A stretch of DNA of 64,000 nucleotides from Lepus europaeus (taxonomy: Eukaryota; Chordata; Mammalia; Lagomorpha; Leporidae), in NCBI RefSeq assembly GCF_033115175.1, contig NC_084835.1, forward strand, positions 54,932,948-54,996,947, written 5' to 3'. The notes under the pieces were generated by a model. That model was not told where the DNA came from and did not search any database. It worked only from the letters and a program-made list of their open reading frames with translations. The stretch's first letter is position 1. The number at the start of each line of letters is the position of its first letter. The position numbers were made by a program, and so were the translations under genes. Shown here piece after piece: positions 1 to 11,505 of this stretch.

Positions 1-975
1 GGGTGTGGTCAAGTAGGGTCAGCAACATTGCAGGCAGAACTGTAAATTTCTTATTAGAGATGCCACCTGCCTTTACCTGGCCAGCTCTCCTCCCAGGCCA
101 GCCAAGTAATGAAAGTCAACAGAGTGCCTTCCCCTAGGAGGTTCACACCTCCCTTAGGATATACCCCATGTGAAGAGATAGATAGGTCTGGGCCTCTTAA
201 CTTACAAGGCCTAAAGCCCACCAGATTATTATCAAGCCCCTTCTATCAGGTTCTATTTGCCTCTCAATCAGAAAACTTAATTGTAGCTTAGATAGCACCT
301 TTCTTAGCTCCTCTAATAATGACTCTGTCCTTTCTTCTAGACCCTGTCTAGCACACTTGGGCCTCATTCCTTTGTAATCATAACCTCTACTCTACCACCA
401 ATGGCTCTATTCCCAACCTGTGTGTACTGATGGTCCTCTTCCCCACTTAATGCTGTATAATTGTTCAAACCTGGTAAATGCCACTCTTAGGATCATTGGT
501 TACTATCCTCACTCTGTCTTTTATGACCTTGTCTAAATATGATCAGAGTTGGCAAACTTGGAAGGCTTCCATAGCCTTGGCAACTCATGACAAGAGCCTA
601 GGGTGGTTACTGGCGCCATAAACTAGAGTGTCAATTTGTTGGGTCAACAACAAGAGCCACTGTGCACTTGCTCCTCATGTGGGATCTCTGTCCTTAATGT
701 GCTGTACATTTTGACTTAATGCTATAATTAGTACTCAAACAGTGTGTTTCACTTTGTGTTCCTATGTGGGTGCAAACTGTTGAAATCTTTATACTAAATT
801 GATCTTCTGTATATAAAGAGAATTGAAAATGAATCTTGATGTGAATGGAAAGGGAGAGGGAGCGGGAGAGGGGAGGGTTGTGGGTGGGAGGGAAGTTATG
901 GGAGGGGGAAGCCATTGTAATCCATAAGCTGTACACTGGAAATTTATATTCATTAAATAAAAGTTTTAAAAAAAA
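1..975 (+). mobile_element. Lagomorph L1, 3' UTR end, cut by window edge
   Basis: This is the long 3' UTR of a lagomorph L1: C-rich first part, then a G-rich block (848-910), then ATTCATTAAATAAAAG and a short poly(A) at 954-975. No coding region is present in the window. The same tail recurs at 8397, 39797 and 53435. It is inserted within an older L1 whose ORF2 resumes at 976. Confidence 0.85.
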
Positions 976-1069
976 GAATTGTATGCTAATAAACTGGAAA
1001 ACCTCAAAGAAATAGAAAAATTCCTGGATTCATATAGCCTACCAAGATTAAATCATGAAGATATAGACA

Positions 1070-1406
1070 GGGTTTGGTGCTGTGGCGTAGCAGGTAAAGC
1101 TGCCTCCTACAGTGCTGGCATCCGTTATGGGTGCCAGTTCGAGTCCCAGCTGCCCCACTTCCAATCCAGCTCTCTGCTGTGGCCTGAGAAAGCAGTAGAA
1201 GATGGCCCAAGTCCTTGGGCCCCTGCACCCACATGGGAGACCTGGAAGAAGCTCCTGGCTCCTGGCTTCAGATGGGTGCAGCTCTGACTGTCGCGGCCAA
1301 TTGAGGAGTGAACCAACGGATGGAGGACCTCTCTCTCCCTCTGCCTCTTATTCTCTCTCTGTGTAACTCTGACATTCAAATAGATAAATAAATCTCTTTA
1401 AAAAAA
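1070..1406 (+). mobile_element. CSINE, full length
   Basis: tRNA-derived head with A and B boxes (GTTCGAGTCCC at 1137-1147), internal GGCCCAAGTCCTTGGGCCCC-type block, TC-rich stretch and AAATAAATAAATCTTT tail. It has a perfect 13-bp target duplication GAAGATATAGACA (1057-1069 and 1407-1419) and is inserted in the old L1. Confidence 0.95.
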
Positions 1407-2150
1407 GAAGATATAGACAACTTAAACAGATGCATACCAAGCAATGAGATTGACAGTAGTCAAAAGCCTCCCATCAAGGAAATATCCTAGAGCTTATGTC
1501 TTTACTACTGAATTCTGCAAAACATTCAAAGAGGAAGTAACTCCAATACTCTTCAAACTATTCCAAAATATTGAACAGGATGGAACTCTGCCAAACTCTT
1601 TTTCCGAGACCAGCATTATTTTGATAACAAAACCAAACGAAAACATGACACACACACACACACACAAACTGCAGACCTGCTTATATCCTTGATGAACATA
1701 GATGTAAAGCTTCTCAACAATGTACTAGCAAACTGAATCCAAAACCACATCAAAAAGATCAGGCATCACAATCAAATGGGACTTAGCTCAGAAACACAAG
1801 GGTGGTCCAACATTCTCAAATCAATAAACTCAAATAGAGCAAAGGCCTAACCTTAAGACCTGAGACTATGAAGTTGGTGGAAGAAAACATAGAGGAAACA
1901 CTCCAAGACATTGGTGTAGGGGACAACTTATTGGATAAGACCCCCAAAGCACAGGCAACCAAAGCAAAACTAAACAAATGGGACTGCATCAAGCTCAGAA
2001 GCTTTTGCACAGCAAAGGAAATGATCAACAAGATCAAGAGACATTCAACAAAATGGGAAAAAATATTTAGAAACAGTCTATCTGACAAATTATAATATCC
2101 CGAGTATATCAGCACTTAAAAAACTCAACAACAAAAAACAAGCAATCCAG

Positions 2151-2488
2151 CCGGCGCTGTGGCTCAATAGGCTAATCCTCCGCCTTGCGGCACCGGCACC
2201 CCGGGTTCTAGTCCCGGTTGGGGCGCCAGATTCTGTCCTGGTTGGCCCTCTTCCAGGCCAGCTCTCTGCTGTAGCCCAGGAGTGCAGAGGAGGATGGCCC
2301 AAGTCCTTGGGCCCCCACACCCACATGGGAGACCAGGAGAAGCACCTGGCTCCTGGCTTCGGATCAGCAGGATGCGCTGCAGCCATTGGAGGGTGAACCA
2401 ATGGAAAAGGAAGACCTTTCTCTCTGCCTCTCTCTCTCTCCCTGTCCACTCTGCCTGTCAAAAAAAACCCAAACAAACAAACAAACAA
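2151..2488 (+). mobile_element. CSINE, poly(A)-tail clade
   Basis: Head begins CCGGCGCTGTGGCTCAATAGG, B box is GGTTCTAGTCC, and the 3' end is CTCTGCCTGTC followed by an A/CAAA-rich tail. Target duplication ACAAGCAATCCAG at 2138-2150 and 2489-2501, within the old L1. Confidence 0.95.
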
Positions 2489-3575
2489 ACAAGCAATCCA
2501 GTTGAGAAATGGGCAAAGATCTTCAATAAACAGCTCTCAAAGGAAGAAATACAAATGGCCAATAAATGTATAGGAAAGATACGCAACATCACTAACCATT
2601 AGGGAAATGCAAATCAAAACCACAATGAGGTATCACCTCACCCTTGTCAGAATGACTAAAATCCAAACACAAGAGAGTAACAAATGCTGGCAAGGATGTG
2701 GACAAAGGGGAACACTTATACACTGTGGATGGGAATGTAAATTAGCGCAGCCACTGTGGAAAGCAGTACGGAGATTTCTTTAAAAACTAGAAATAGATGT
2801 GGCATATGATCCAGCAATCCCACCACTGGGTATATACCCAAAAGACCTGAACACAATGTATCCAAGAGACACCCGCAGTCTATGTTTATAGCAGCTCTGT
2901 TCACAGTAGCCAAAATTTGGAATCAACCAAGGTGTCCATCATCAGATGAAGAGACAAAGAAAATGAGGTATGTATACACAGTGGAATATAATTCAGCTTT
3001 ATTTTTAAAAATAGGATGAAATTCTACCATTTTTAGCAAAATGGACATAACTGGAGGACATTATGTTGAGTGAGATAAGCTAGACCTGGAAAGACAAATA
3101 CTGCATGTTCTCCCTTATATGTGGGAGCTAAAATTTTAAAAAGCAAACAAAAAGAAAGGAAGAAAAAAAGAAAGATATGTTTATATCAGTATTGCTGCAA
3201 ATATAGTTTTATAAAACTTGTTTTATATCTTTGTGAAACCAATGGTTAAGAATGTTATACTAGTACAGTTTTAATAATCTGTAATTACTTTAAAATTTAT
3301 TATGTATGGGTGAAATGGGAATTTTTTCATTAAACTATTGTTTTAATCATTGTCTATATTCTCACTAAACTAGGATCTTTTTGTTTTTGTTAAACTTCTT
3401 ATTCAGTGTAAATGTAAAATGTTATCTAAAAAAACTGAAAAAAAAAGAGAAAGGGAGAAGAAAGGAGGGTGGAATGGAGAAAGGGACAGAGAGGAAGGGA
3501 ATATCATTATGTTCTTAGAATGGTATCTATAAATCACACTGAGTCTGTGAAAAATTGATTAAAAGTTTTAAAAAG

Positions 3576-3883
3576 AATAGGGGTAGAATTTTATGTATAT
3601 AAAACAAACATTGTTAGAGGAAATTAGAATTTCTACAGTTCTTTGAGAAAATAACCTGGCATTATCTTTCAAAAGAAAATACACTGTGCCCTTAGTTAGC
3701 AAACTGACTTCTGAGAATTTAAGACAAAATAAAAACACTGGTATTTAAGGGTATGTATATATGGACATTGATTGCAGACTTGGGTGCAATGACAACAAAC
3801 TGAAAATTAATATACATCAAATGAGAAGCAATTTAATAAATTATGATGTGGAATTTTGACATAAATAATCCAACCAGAATGAA
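3576..3883. other. AT-rich sequence, nothing recognised
   Basis: An AT-rich stretch with no open frame or repeat that I can name; it may be the extreme 3' end of the old L1. Confidence 0.3.
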
Positions 3884-4150
3884 CCAGGGTGCTGGCATTT
3901 GGCCGAGCTATTCATACCACATCAGAGTATCTGGGTTTGATCTCCAGCTGCTGACTCTAGCTTCCTGCAAATGCACTCCTGGAGGAGGTAGTGATGGCTC
4001 AAGTAAATGGCACCCATGTGGGAAACCTGGATTGAGTTCCCAGCTCCTGGCTCTGGCCCCCAAGCCACTTGGGCATTTGGAGAGTGAGCCAGCAAATGGG
4101 AGGACTCTCCTTCTCACCCACTCCCTGCCTTCTTCACCCCAATATAAAAG
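3884..4150 (+). mobile_element. Old CSINE
   Basis: A diverged CSINE body (cagctcctggctctggcccc, agtgagccagcaaatggg) with eroded A and B boxes. Confidence 0.7.
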
Positions 4151-4156
4151 TGAGCT

Positions 4157-4328
4157 AGATGGGGTCATGCTATGAGTTAAACTCCTGTTGTGATGTTGGT
4201 ATCCCGTATCACATATCAGAGCATCAGTGTGAGTCCTGGCTGCTGCAGCCATTTGGGAAATGAATCAGTGGATGACAGATACCTCTCTCACTCTTGTTCT
4301 CTCTTTAACTTTGTCTTTCAAATAAATT
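4157..4328 (+). mobile_element. Old CSINE with internal deletion
   Basis: The head (tatgagttaaactcctg...gtgagtcctggctgct) joins directly to the 3' part (gcagccatttgggaaatgaa) and the ctttcaaataaat tail, so roughly 150 bp of the middle is missing. Confidence 0.65.
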
Positions 4329-4660
4329 TTTTTTCATTTTTCTTAAGATTTTATTTTTATTTATTTGAAAGGCAGAGCGTGGTGGGGGAGGGTGAAGAGA
4401 GGTCGTCCATCTGCTGTTCACTGCCAAAATGTTTGTATCAGCTGGGGTGGGGCAACCTGAAGCCAGAAGCCAGGAGCTTCTTCCAGGTCCCTCACATGGG
4501 TGCAGGGGCCAGAACACTTGGACCATTTTCCACTGCTTTCCCAGGCACATTAGTAGGCAGCTGGGTTGGAAGAGGAGGAGCTGGGATGTGAACCAGTGCC
4601 TATAGGGAATGCTGGTGCTTCAGATGGCTCCTTTACCCACTGCGTCACAATGCCAGTCCC
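4329..4660 (-). mobile_element. CSINE
   Basis: Reverse orientation: starts with AAGATTTTATTTTTATTTATTTGAAAGGCAG-type tail, contains the block for summary phrase 'ccagaagccaggagcttctt', and ends at ctgcgtcacaatgccagtccct. Confidence 0.8.
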
Positions 4661-4661
4661 T

Positions 4662-4845
4662 CAAACATACACACACACCTACACACAGGCGCACACACAC
4701 ACACCTACACACACGCACACACACCTACATACACACCCATACACACATACACACCTACACACACGCACAGAAACCCCTACACACATGCACCTACACGCAC
4801 ACACCCCTACACACATGCATACACACACGCACACACACACACACC
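4662..4845. repeat. CA-rich imperfect minisatellite
   Basis: Imperfect (CA)n interspersed with CACCTA and CATGCA units. It gives long TH/HT-rich open frames that are not genes. It starts at the head of the preceding reverse SINE. Confidence 0.85.
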
Positions 4846-4915
4846 TTCTAGGTTTCCTTACTTAAAGGAAAAAACTAGCAAGACAAGTCCACTTTTGCCA
4901 TTTTTTACAAGGTTT

Positions 4916-5150
4916 ATCATTTTTTTAAGAGAGACAGAGACAGAGAGAGAGATCTTTCCTCCACTGGTTCATTACCCTAGGGGCCACCAAGGCCTGACCA
5001 CATGGGTGGCAGATGCCAAAGTACGTGGGCCATCTTTTGCTGCTTTCCCAGGCACATTAGTAGAGCAACCAGGGCTTGAACCAACGTTCTGATATGGGAT
5101 GCCAGCATCACAGGCAGCAGCTTGTCCTGCTGAGCCACAGTGCTGGCCCT
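4916..5150 (-). mobile_element. Old CSINE, shortened
   Basis: GAGAGACAGAGACAGAG start, ctccactggttcattaccc, and a head ending at gagccacagtgctggccct. The middle is deleted. Confidence 0.75.
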
Positions 5151-5306
5151 ACCATTTTCTTGATTACTCCAATATTTACTATTCCACAAAAATTTGATCC
5201 TATTTCATGTAAGTCAAATTTTAAATTTTACTTTGGAATTACATCAAACATTGATTTTAGGGCCACTTGCAGGTTTATATTAGTTTCATATGTAAGAAAA
5301 CTGTAG

Positions 5307-5450
5307 GGGGCAAGCATTGAGGTGCAGTGGGTTAGGCTGGTGCCTGCAATGCCAGCATCCTATATGAGCACCAGCTCAAGTCCTGGCTGCTGAACTTCTG
5401 ATACAGCTCCCTGCTAATGTGCTTGGGAAAAGTAACAAAAAAAGGTGGGA
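5307..5450 (+). mobile_element. CSINE, 5' half only
   Basis: Head ggggcaagcattgaggtgcag and B-box region agctcaagtcctggctgct are visible; the element breaks off near 5450 after tgcttgggaaaagtaac. Confidence 0.7.
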
Positions 5451-5639
5451 GATGTAAAGCGTTGGCTTTACATCCGAACCCTGCTACTCCCATTTCATTG
5501 ATCAAAGCAAGCCATGTGGCAAGGCCTGACTTCAGAGAGGTGGAAAGTAGAGCCCCTTATTGAGGGAAACTGGCAGGAGCACCTGCAGAGGAACCACAGC
5601 AAGGGACCTTCAAGGGAGGGGTAGAAAATAATATATTTT

Positions 5640-5677
5640 TAAACTTTAAAGGCAGAGAGACAGAAAGGTGGTAGGTA

Positions 5678-5718
<41 letters not shown>

Positions 5719-5726
5719 AGATAGAT

Positions 5727-5773
<47 letters not shown>

Positions 5774-6030
5774 GATAGATAGATTCCTTCTGATACTTCA
5801 CTTTCCAAATGCCTGCAACAGCCAGGGCTGGACCAGGCTGAAACCTGGAGACCAGAACTCTGTCCATGTCTCCCATATGGATTGGAGGCACTTGACCCAT
5901 CACTTGCTGCCTCCCAGAGTACAAATTAGCAGGAAGCTAGAATAGGAAGAAGGGCCAAGACTTGAACCCAGACGTTTGAATATGGATTGCAGGCATCCCA
6001 GGCAGCATCTTAGCTGCTGTGCCAATTACA
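5640..6030 (-). mobile_element. Old CSINE carrying a GATA array
   Basis: Reverse CSINE: ggcagagagacagaaagg at the 3'-tail end, atgcctgcaacagccagggctgg in the middle and agcatcttagctgctgtgcc at the head. The GA-rich stretch usually found near the tail is replaced by a long GATA array. Confidence 0.75.
5679..5784. repeat. (GATA)n microsatellite
   Basis: About 106 bp of GATA units with two GATGATA interruptions. It is likely length-polymorphic. Confidence 0.95.
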
Positions 6031-6094
6031 TACTCAAAAAATATTTTTGAAAAGTAAGAAATTCTACAATAGTCTACATCAGAGTCACAAAACT

Positions 6095-6385
6095 GCAGTC
6101 TATTAACTAAAGTCTGTATTTGTACAATCTAAGAGCCAGAGCTGGCTTTTTGTAAAAGAAAAATTAAAAAGAATGCTAGTTCATGAAATTTGAAGGTTAT
6201 ATGGAATTCATGTGTTTGTGCCCATAAAGTGTTACTAGAGCACAGCATACTCATTCATTTGTGTGTTTGCTTTGACTGCTTCCCTGGTAGACAGCAGCAT
6301 TGAGTAGATATGACAGGGGCCAGATGTCCCCAAAAGACTAAAATGTCTACTACCTAGCACTTTTCAACAAATATTTGCTAATTCT
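6095..6385 (+). mobile_element. Ancient hAT-type DNA transposon fossil
   Basis: Wording such as cagagctggctttttgtaaa, gagcacagcatactcattcattt and gactaaaatgtctactacc resembles a widespread mammalian nonautonomous hAT/MER family. It is strongly diverged, so the family name is not certain. Confidence 0.4.
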
Positions 6386-8379
6386 GTTCACTATCATTTT
6401 TAAGAGGCTTTCTTTTGGGCATATTTTATTAGGGCATTTATAAGTAACATCAGCCAATTTTTTCCACAGCTTTTCATATTCTTTTCTTTCTTTAATATGC
6501 TGCTGTAATGAATTTGATTGTCTTATTTCTTAACAAAGTAAATCCTACTACTTAATCATCATGTATTTTTTCCATATACTGCTAGATTCTGTTTGCTAAT
6601 ATTTTAAAGATAATATTGCCTTTAAATCCACAAGCAAAGTGATACACAGTTCTGTATTTTTGTGATTTTTTGATGCTTTGTTGTTATAGGTTTACTGGCT
6701 TTAAACACATAAAATGGAATTAATATCTACAATCTGTAATAACAGTTAAGATAACACTAAAATTTGGGTAAAATTAGTCAAAAATTGATTCCGGTACCAG
6801 TTTAACAGGATAGTGGTTGGTTCACCGCATTTCTCATCCTATTTCTTCTATATTAATCCAATTTATTCAAAATTTCTGAATTGGGCCCATTTCAGAAACA
6901 TATTTTTCTAGAATAACATTCGTGTCCTGGAATCGAATCTCTCACCATGAGGTTGTGCAGATTTGTCTCCTAGACTGCTCCTCTATCCCTCTCTTTTCTC
7001 ATTCCCTCATCTTGTGTTATTTTGTTTGCCCAAGAATAAATTTTACAAACTTATGTGCCACACAGACACACACTATTGGGTAATCAACCACTTACTGAGC
7101 TATGGTAAGTACGATGTTTGACCGGCCAGATGGTGGGGCAAACCAGCTGGGGACCTTCCCTCTGTGAGAAGCCCCGCCATGAGGCCTGAGGTGTGTTAAG
7201 GAAACCTGTTCTCCCCGTCTTTAACTCAGCCCAGGGCCTTTTGTTTTTCAAAGTAGACTACAAAAAATCCAGGAACAAAGAGGTTTTCCAAACAGGGATT
7301 TACCAGGCCATGCCTGGTTGTGGCCTACCAAGGCTTTTACAAAAATTGTATTTATCATTCCTACCTTTTTTTTGTTTTATTCTTATTAATCCATTTTCTT
7401 ATGTTGTGCATTCTTCCATTTTAATACTATTTACCTTTATTTGAATCTCTCATCTTTAATAATAAAGATTTCAAAAGTTGCATATTTTACTCTCTGTGTA
7501 ACTTTAACTGACATCCATAGATCATCAAATAAAACATTACATTGCTTTCTGAAGAAGTTTACATGTGGGTTTTAACTTCTTTCAGAGACTGGTCCTTAAT
7601 TTCTGCATAATTAAGATTTGTTTGGTTATCTTATAACTATTGCCAATTTTATTGGATTATGAACTAACCCAACAAATACAATTCTATTTCAAAATATTTC
7701 ACGGATATGTGAAAATATATATTTTCTGTTTGAGATACAAAGTTTTATTTACATACACACATATATACACATATATTATTTACATACACACATATACATT
7801 TTTGCACAAATACACCCATGCGTACATACATTCCAACTTAATTGGTCCAGACTTTCCCTTTTCCTTTAGATTAGACTAACACCCTCACTCTCCTATGCAT
7901 TTCTCTCACTGAATAAAAAGCTTAAAACTTATCATGTTGCCTGGTTTATTTTTGCCAGTATTCAGAATTCTCTGAATATGTGGCAAGAGCCCACACAGAT
8001 TACTAATATTTCAGATTATTAATAAGCAAATTGGTAACATATCTGATATGTATTATCTAACTTACATTGTTCCTTTTTGCTTTGGATAACTCCATCCTCT
8101 TTATCTTCTTATACAATTCACATGTTCCACGGTTTTCTGTGAAAATTGTCAGAGCCATTTCATTTTTGTTTGCATTTACTTGGTAAGAATTGCCCAACTT
8201 TTTATTTTCCACCTTTATGTAGCATTCCTTTTCAATGAACTTTCTTTTTTTAACCCAAAGTCCTTGTCCTTCCTTTTGCCAGGAGACTTCAGAGTGTTCC
8301 CACAGAATGTAATAGCTCTGGTATCGCATTACAAAACAACGATCAGCTCCCCCTCACTAGAATGAACCATGTGGTGTTT
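6386..8379. other. Unique AT-rich sequence
   Basis: No gene is seen. Short ORFs at 7193-7444 and 7640-7879 lack any recognisable domain. A CATA/TACA-rich patch lies at 7750-7840. 7080-7200 is GC-richer and could be an old LTR scrap, but I cannot name it. Confidence 0.4.
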
Positions 8380-8396
8380 AAAAAGAATAGAAGTTT

Positions 8397-8775
8397 GTTG
8401 AAAGCTTTACTTAATATATGCTAAATTGATCTTCTGTATATAAAGATAATTGAAAATGAATGTTGATGTGAATGGAAGGGAGAGGGGGCGGGAGAGGGAG
8501 AGTTGCGGATGGGAGGGAAGTTATGGGGGAGAAAAAGCCATTGTAATCCATAAGCTGTACTTTGGAAATTTATATTCATTAAATAAAAGTTAAAAACAAA
8601 TGAAAAAACAAGACACAGTTACCAAAAAGGACTGTGTCCTCAGAGCAAAGCCCTGGTGAAACCTAAATACTGTTTTCAGACACTGCAAAGGAGGATATGC
8701 TAATTACTCTAATTTCATTATAAGACATATATGTATACATCGTCTGATGTATACATATACATCTCATGTAAAAAA
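8397..8775 (+). mobile_element. Lagomorph L1 3' end with probable 3' transduction
   Basis: 8397-8595 is a 5'-truncated lagomorph L1 3' UTR ending in ATTAAATAAAAG and A-rich sequence. Non-L1 sequence (about 8601-8769) follows and ends in a second poly(A) before a target duplication. The 17-bp duplication AAAAAGAATAGAAGTTT flanks the whole unit (8380-8396 and 8776-8792). This is the layout expected when L1 transcription runs past its own poly(A) site. Confidence 0.7.
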
Positions 8776-8792
8776 AAAAAGAATAGAAGTTT

Positions 8793-9055
8793 GAGATGCA
8801 ATGACTTTGAACAACTCTTATCTCCACTGTTGAGGAACAGTTTTTCTTTACTCTTTACTTAATATAGAGTTAATCTTCTGTGTATAAAGTTAATTGAAAG
8901 TAATCTTAGTTAAAAATAAATAAATAAATAAGACAGGGAATAGGAGAGACTGGTAGTGTGGGTGGGAGGGTGGATACAGTGGGAAAAATCACTATGTTCC
9001 CAAAGTTGTATTTATGAAGTTTGTATTCCTTAAATAAAAGATTTCTTTGGGGGGA
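8793..9055 (+). mobile_element. Older lagomorph L1 3' end
   Basis: A diverged L1 tail (tgttgaggaacag, gtgggtgggagggtgg, TTAAATAAAAGATTTCTTTGG) flanked by the same 17-bp word AAAAAGAATAGAAGTTT at 8776-8792 and 9056-9072. The same subfamily occurs reversed at 12140. Confidence 0.8.
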
Positions 9056-9067
9056 AAAAAGAATAGA

Positions 9068-9405
9068 AGTTTATTTTGGCTCACAGTTCTGGGTCATGAT
9101 CAAGAGGCCACATCTGGGGTGGCCTTCCTGCTGGCAGAGTCCCCAGGTGGCCCAGGCATCACACAGTAGGACAAAGGGAGTGCCCATGTCCACGTGTGTC
9201 TGTCCAGTCTCTCTCCCACTTCTGATAAAGCTAGGATTCAACTATAAGGGCTCTAGCCTGATGATTTTATCTAATCCAAATCACCTCTCAGAGACCCCAC
9301 TCCTACACACCACAGTTGAATTAAGTTCCCAGTCTCTTCTCACAATGAGGGTTATACTTCAACACATGAATTTGGGGGACACTCAAACTATATCCAAACC
9401 AGAGT
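9068..9405 (-). mobile_element. MLT1-type LTR (ERVL-MaLR)
   Basis: Reverse MLT1 wording: ttattttggctcacagttctgg at the start, cttcaacacatgaatttggggg near the end. It is an old, diverged solo LTR with its middle intact. Confidence 0.7.
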
Positions 9406-9517
9406 AGGCACTTATTTGGCTTCTTCCTTCTTACTTAGATACACCATTTTCTTTAATTGGCTGCTGACTCTTTTTGTTTCTTACGTTAGCTGATCTGGTG
9501 AAGTTACTTGTCTTTTT

Positions 9518-9873
9518 CATTTTTTTTTTTTTTTTTTTTTGACAGGCAGAGTTAGACAGTGAGAGAGAGAGAGACAGAGAGAAAGGTCTTCCTTTTGCCG
9601 TTGGTTCACCCCCCAAATGGCCGCTACAGCTGGTGTGTTGAGGCCGGCGTGCTGCGCCGATCTGAAGCCAGAAGCCCGGTGCTTCTCCTGGTCTCCCATG
9701 GGGTGCAGGGCCCAAGGACCTGGGCCATCCTCCACTGCACTCCCGGGCCACAGCAGAGAGCTGGACTGGAAGAGGAGCAACCAGGACAGAATCTGGCACC
9801 CCAACCGGGACTAGAACCCAGGGTGCCGGCACTATAGGTGGAGGACTAGCCTAGTGAGCCGTGGCGCCAGCCT
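9518..9873 (-). mobile_element. CSINE, poly(A)-tail clade
   Basis: A run of T followed by gacaggcagagttagacag identifies the poly(A)-tail clade in reverse. The head ends at gtgagccgtggcgccagcc. TTTTTCATTTTT-type duplications flank it. Confidence 0.9.
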
Positions 9874-11302
9874 TTTTCATTTTTAACCTTATCCTAACTT
9901 AGAAATTCCTTTGTAATTTTTTTTATTTTCCTTGTGGTTTCTTCCTTTTCTCAACATGCATTTTCTATTGCTATATGAAAACAAGATCTCAAATATCTCC
10001 TCTTAGAAGATCTCCTATTCCTCATGACTCCTCCCTCTCCTCAGTGAGAGTATTAAAATGCCTTTATTCATCATCTTATCTCCTAAAACTTTGGATTTGG
10101 CTCACACAGTTTACTACTTTTAGTTCCAAACTAGTAAGTTTCCCATACAGTTGGTGACCTTGTCATTTCCTGGCCTCACTGTACTGATGCAATGCAACTC
10201 AACCCACAGCAACCTACCAGGCAGTGGTTATATCCACAGCATTCCCATAGGTCCTTGGCTGCACCCTGTAGGCACATGCATGGGCAAATGTCAACGCATC
10301 ATGGTTTGGTCTTCAAGAATTTGGATTACATTCAAGAGCATGATCCTAGCTTCCCAACTGTGGTTTCTGTTGTAGCTTAATGTGCCCAAATTATGTAACT
10401 ACCATCTCTACCTATTTATAAAGGGCTGGTGACTAGCTACTGGTGGGCCTCAGTTCAGATTTCTTCTCTCTGTATCCCATATGGCTTATCTCCTGGACAT
10501 TTCCCATCAATGAACTTATTACATTCCCTTAAATCCATTTTTTTTTCAGGACACAGTAATGGCATCAAATCAAATCACAAACCTTACCAAGGACATGCCA
10601 CCATATGTATCATGTCTTGGAAAATGTATGCCATTTCTTTAAGATCCTGGGGCACACTTTATTTTCCAGTGGTCTGAGATGTGTCCAGGAATTGTACTCT
10701 CACGTGAAGAACACATCTACCTGCAGGGAAAGATGTGAGCGTCAACAGGAACAGCACAGGAAGGAACTAAGTGATACAGCTGGGGTCCACTGTCTGAGGA
10801 CAAGTTGGGGGCATTGCACAAGCACCTTTTTTCTCCTAAGGTGACTCTACAGGACATTCAACCACAAGTTTTTCTTTGCCTGGTAACTTCAATTTTTAAA
10901 AAATCAGTCAAGATCAGCATGCAGATTTCTCTGAATTTCCGCCCGAGGCTAGTGCTGTCTATGGATGCCTGAGTATCTCTGCCTTTCTGGTTGATGTTTC
11001 CAGAGTCCTAATGGCTCCACTTGTGCCTGGAGGGCCTCAGTGTCAGGTCCAAGGAGAAGTGCAAGCACTGAGAGGAAAACACAGTGGAGAGTTGTCTTAG
11101 AACGGGACATGCACACACTGACTGTGGGCTTTCAGCAAAATGCATGCTTTAAAACTGAAATCGATTACTCTGACCAGTGCACAAGTGTTGCACAGAAACA
11201 CAGGCGAGTGACAGTGTGACATATGCTAATGTCTTAAGGAATTAGAAAAAACTGTTAGAATTACTACCCAAGAAGAACTGAAATAGGTTACTGGATATTA
11301 TT
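9874..11302. other. Unique sequence, nothing recognised
   Basis: Short ORFs at 10151-10375, 10429-10677 and 10605-10844 overlap in different frames and show no domain. No named repeat is seen. Confidence 0.35.
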
Positions 11303-11505
11303 TTAAGTTTTTATTTATTTTCAGAACTGGGCTAAGCTGAAGCCAGGAGCCCTGAACTCCATTGGGTCTCCCACATGGGTGGCAAGGATCCAAGTCCTTG
11401 AGTCCCAGGATGTGTGCTAGCAAGAAGCTGGACTCAAAACAAAGTCACTGGGACTTTAAGCAAGACATCCCAACACAGGATATGGGCATCACCATTGCCC
11501 CAAAT
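11303..11505 (-). mobile_element. Old CSINE fragment
   Basis: Reverse remnants: agaactgggctaagctgaagccaggagcc region, ccacatgggtggcaaggatc and a decayed head. Confidence 0.65.

Larger units (their letters stand above)
976..3575 (+). mobile_element. Old L1 ORF2/3' end with internal deletion, split by two SINEs
   Basis: Translated pieces match L1 ORF2 in order. 979-1069 encodes [13 protein letters not shown] and LPRLN. 1444-1690 encodes the segment before the RT core (LPNSF, IILITKPNE). 1868-2095 encodes the C-terminal stretch (QDIGVGDNLLDKTPKA, KWDCIKLRSFCTAKE). 2502-2620 encodes KWAKIFNKQLSKEEIQMANK. A 3' tail follows with L1MA-type wording (cattatgttgagtgag, 3059-3074). The catalytic RT core between the second and third pieces is missing, so there is a deletion near 1845. 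SINEs interrupt at 1070 and 2151. The reading frames are broken and the element is inactive. Confidence 0.8.

Noticed and set aside
1070-1160. tRNA gene at SINE heads
   Set aside because: A and B boxes are present but there is no cloverleaf acceptor pairing; they are SINE promoters.
4566-4865. TH-rich ORFs in CA-repeat blocks (also 21517-21996)
   Set aside because: Open only because CACACA has no stop in several frames; not protein genes.
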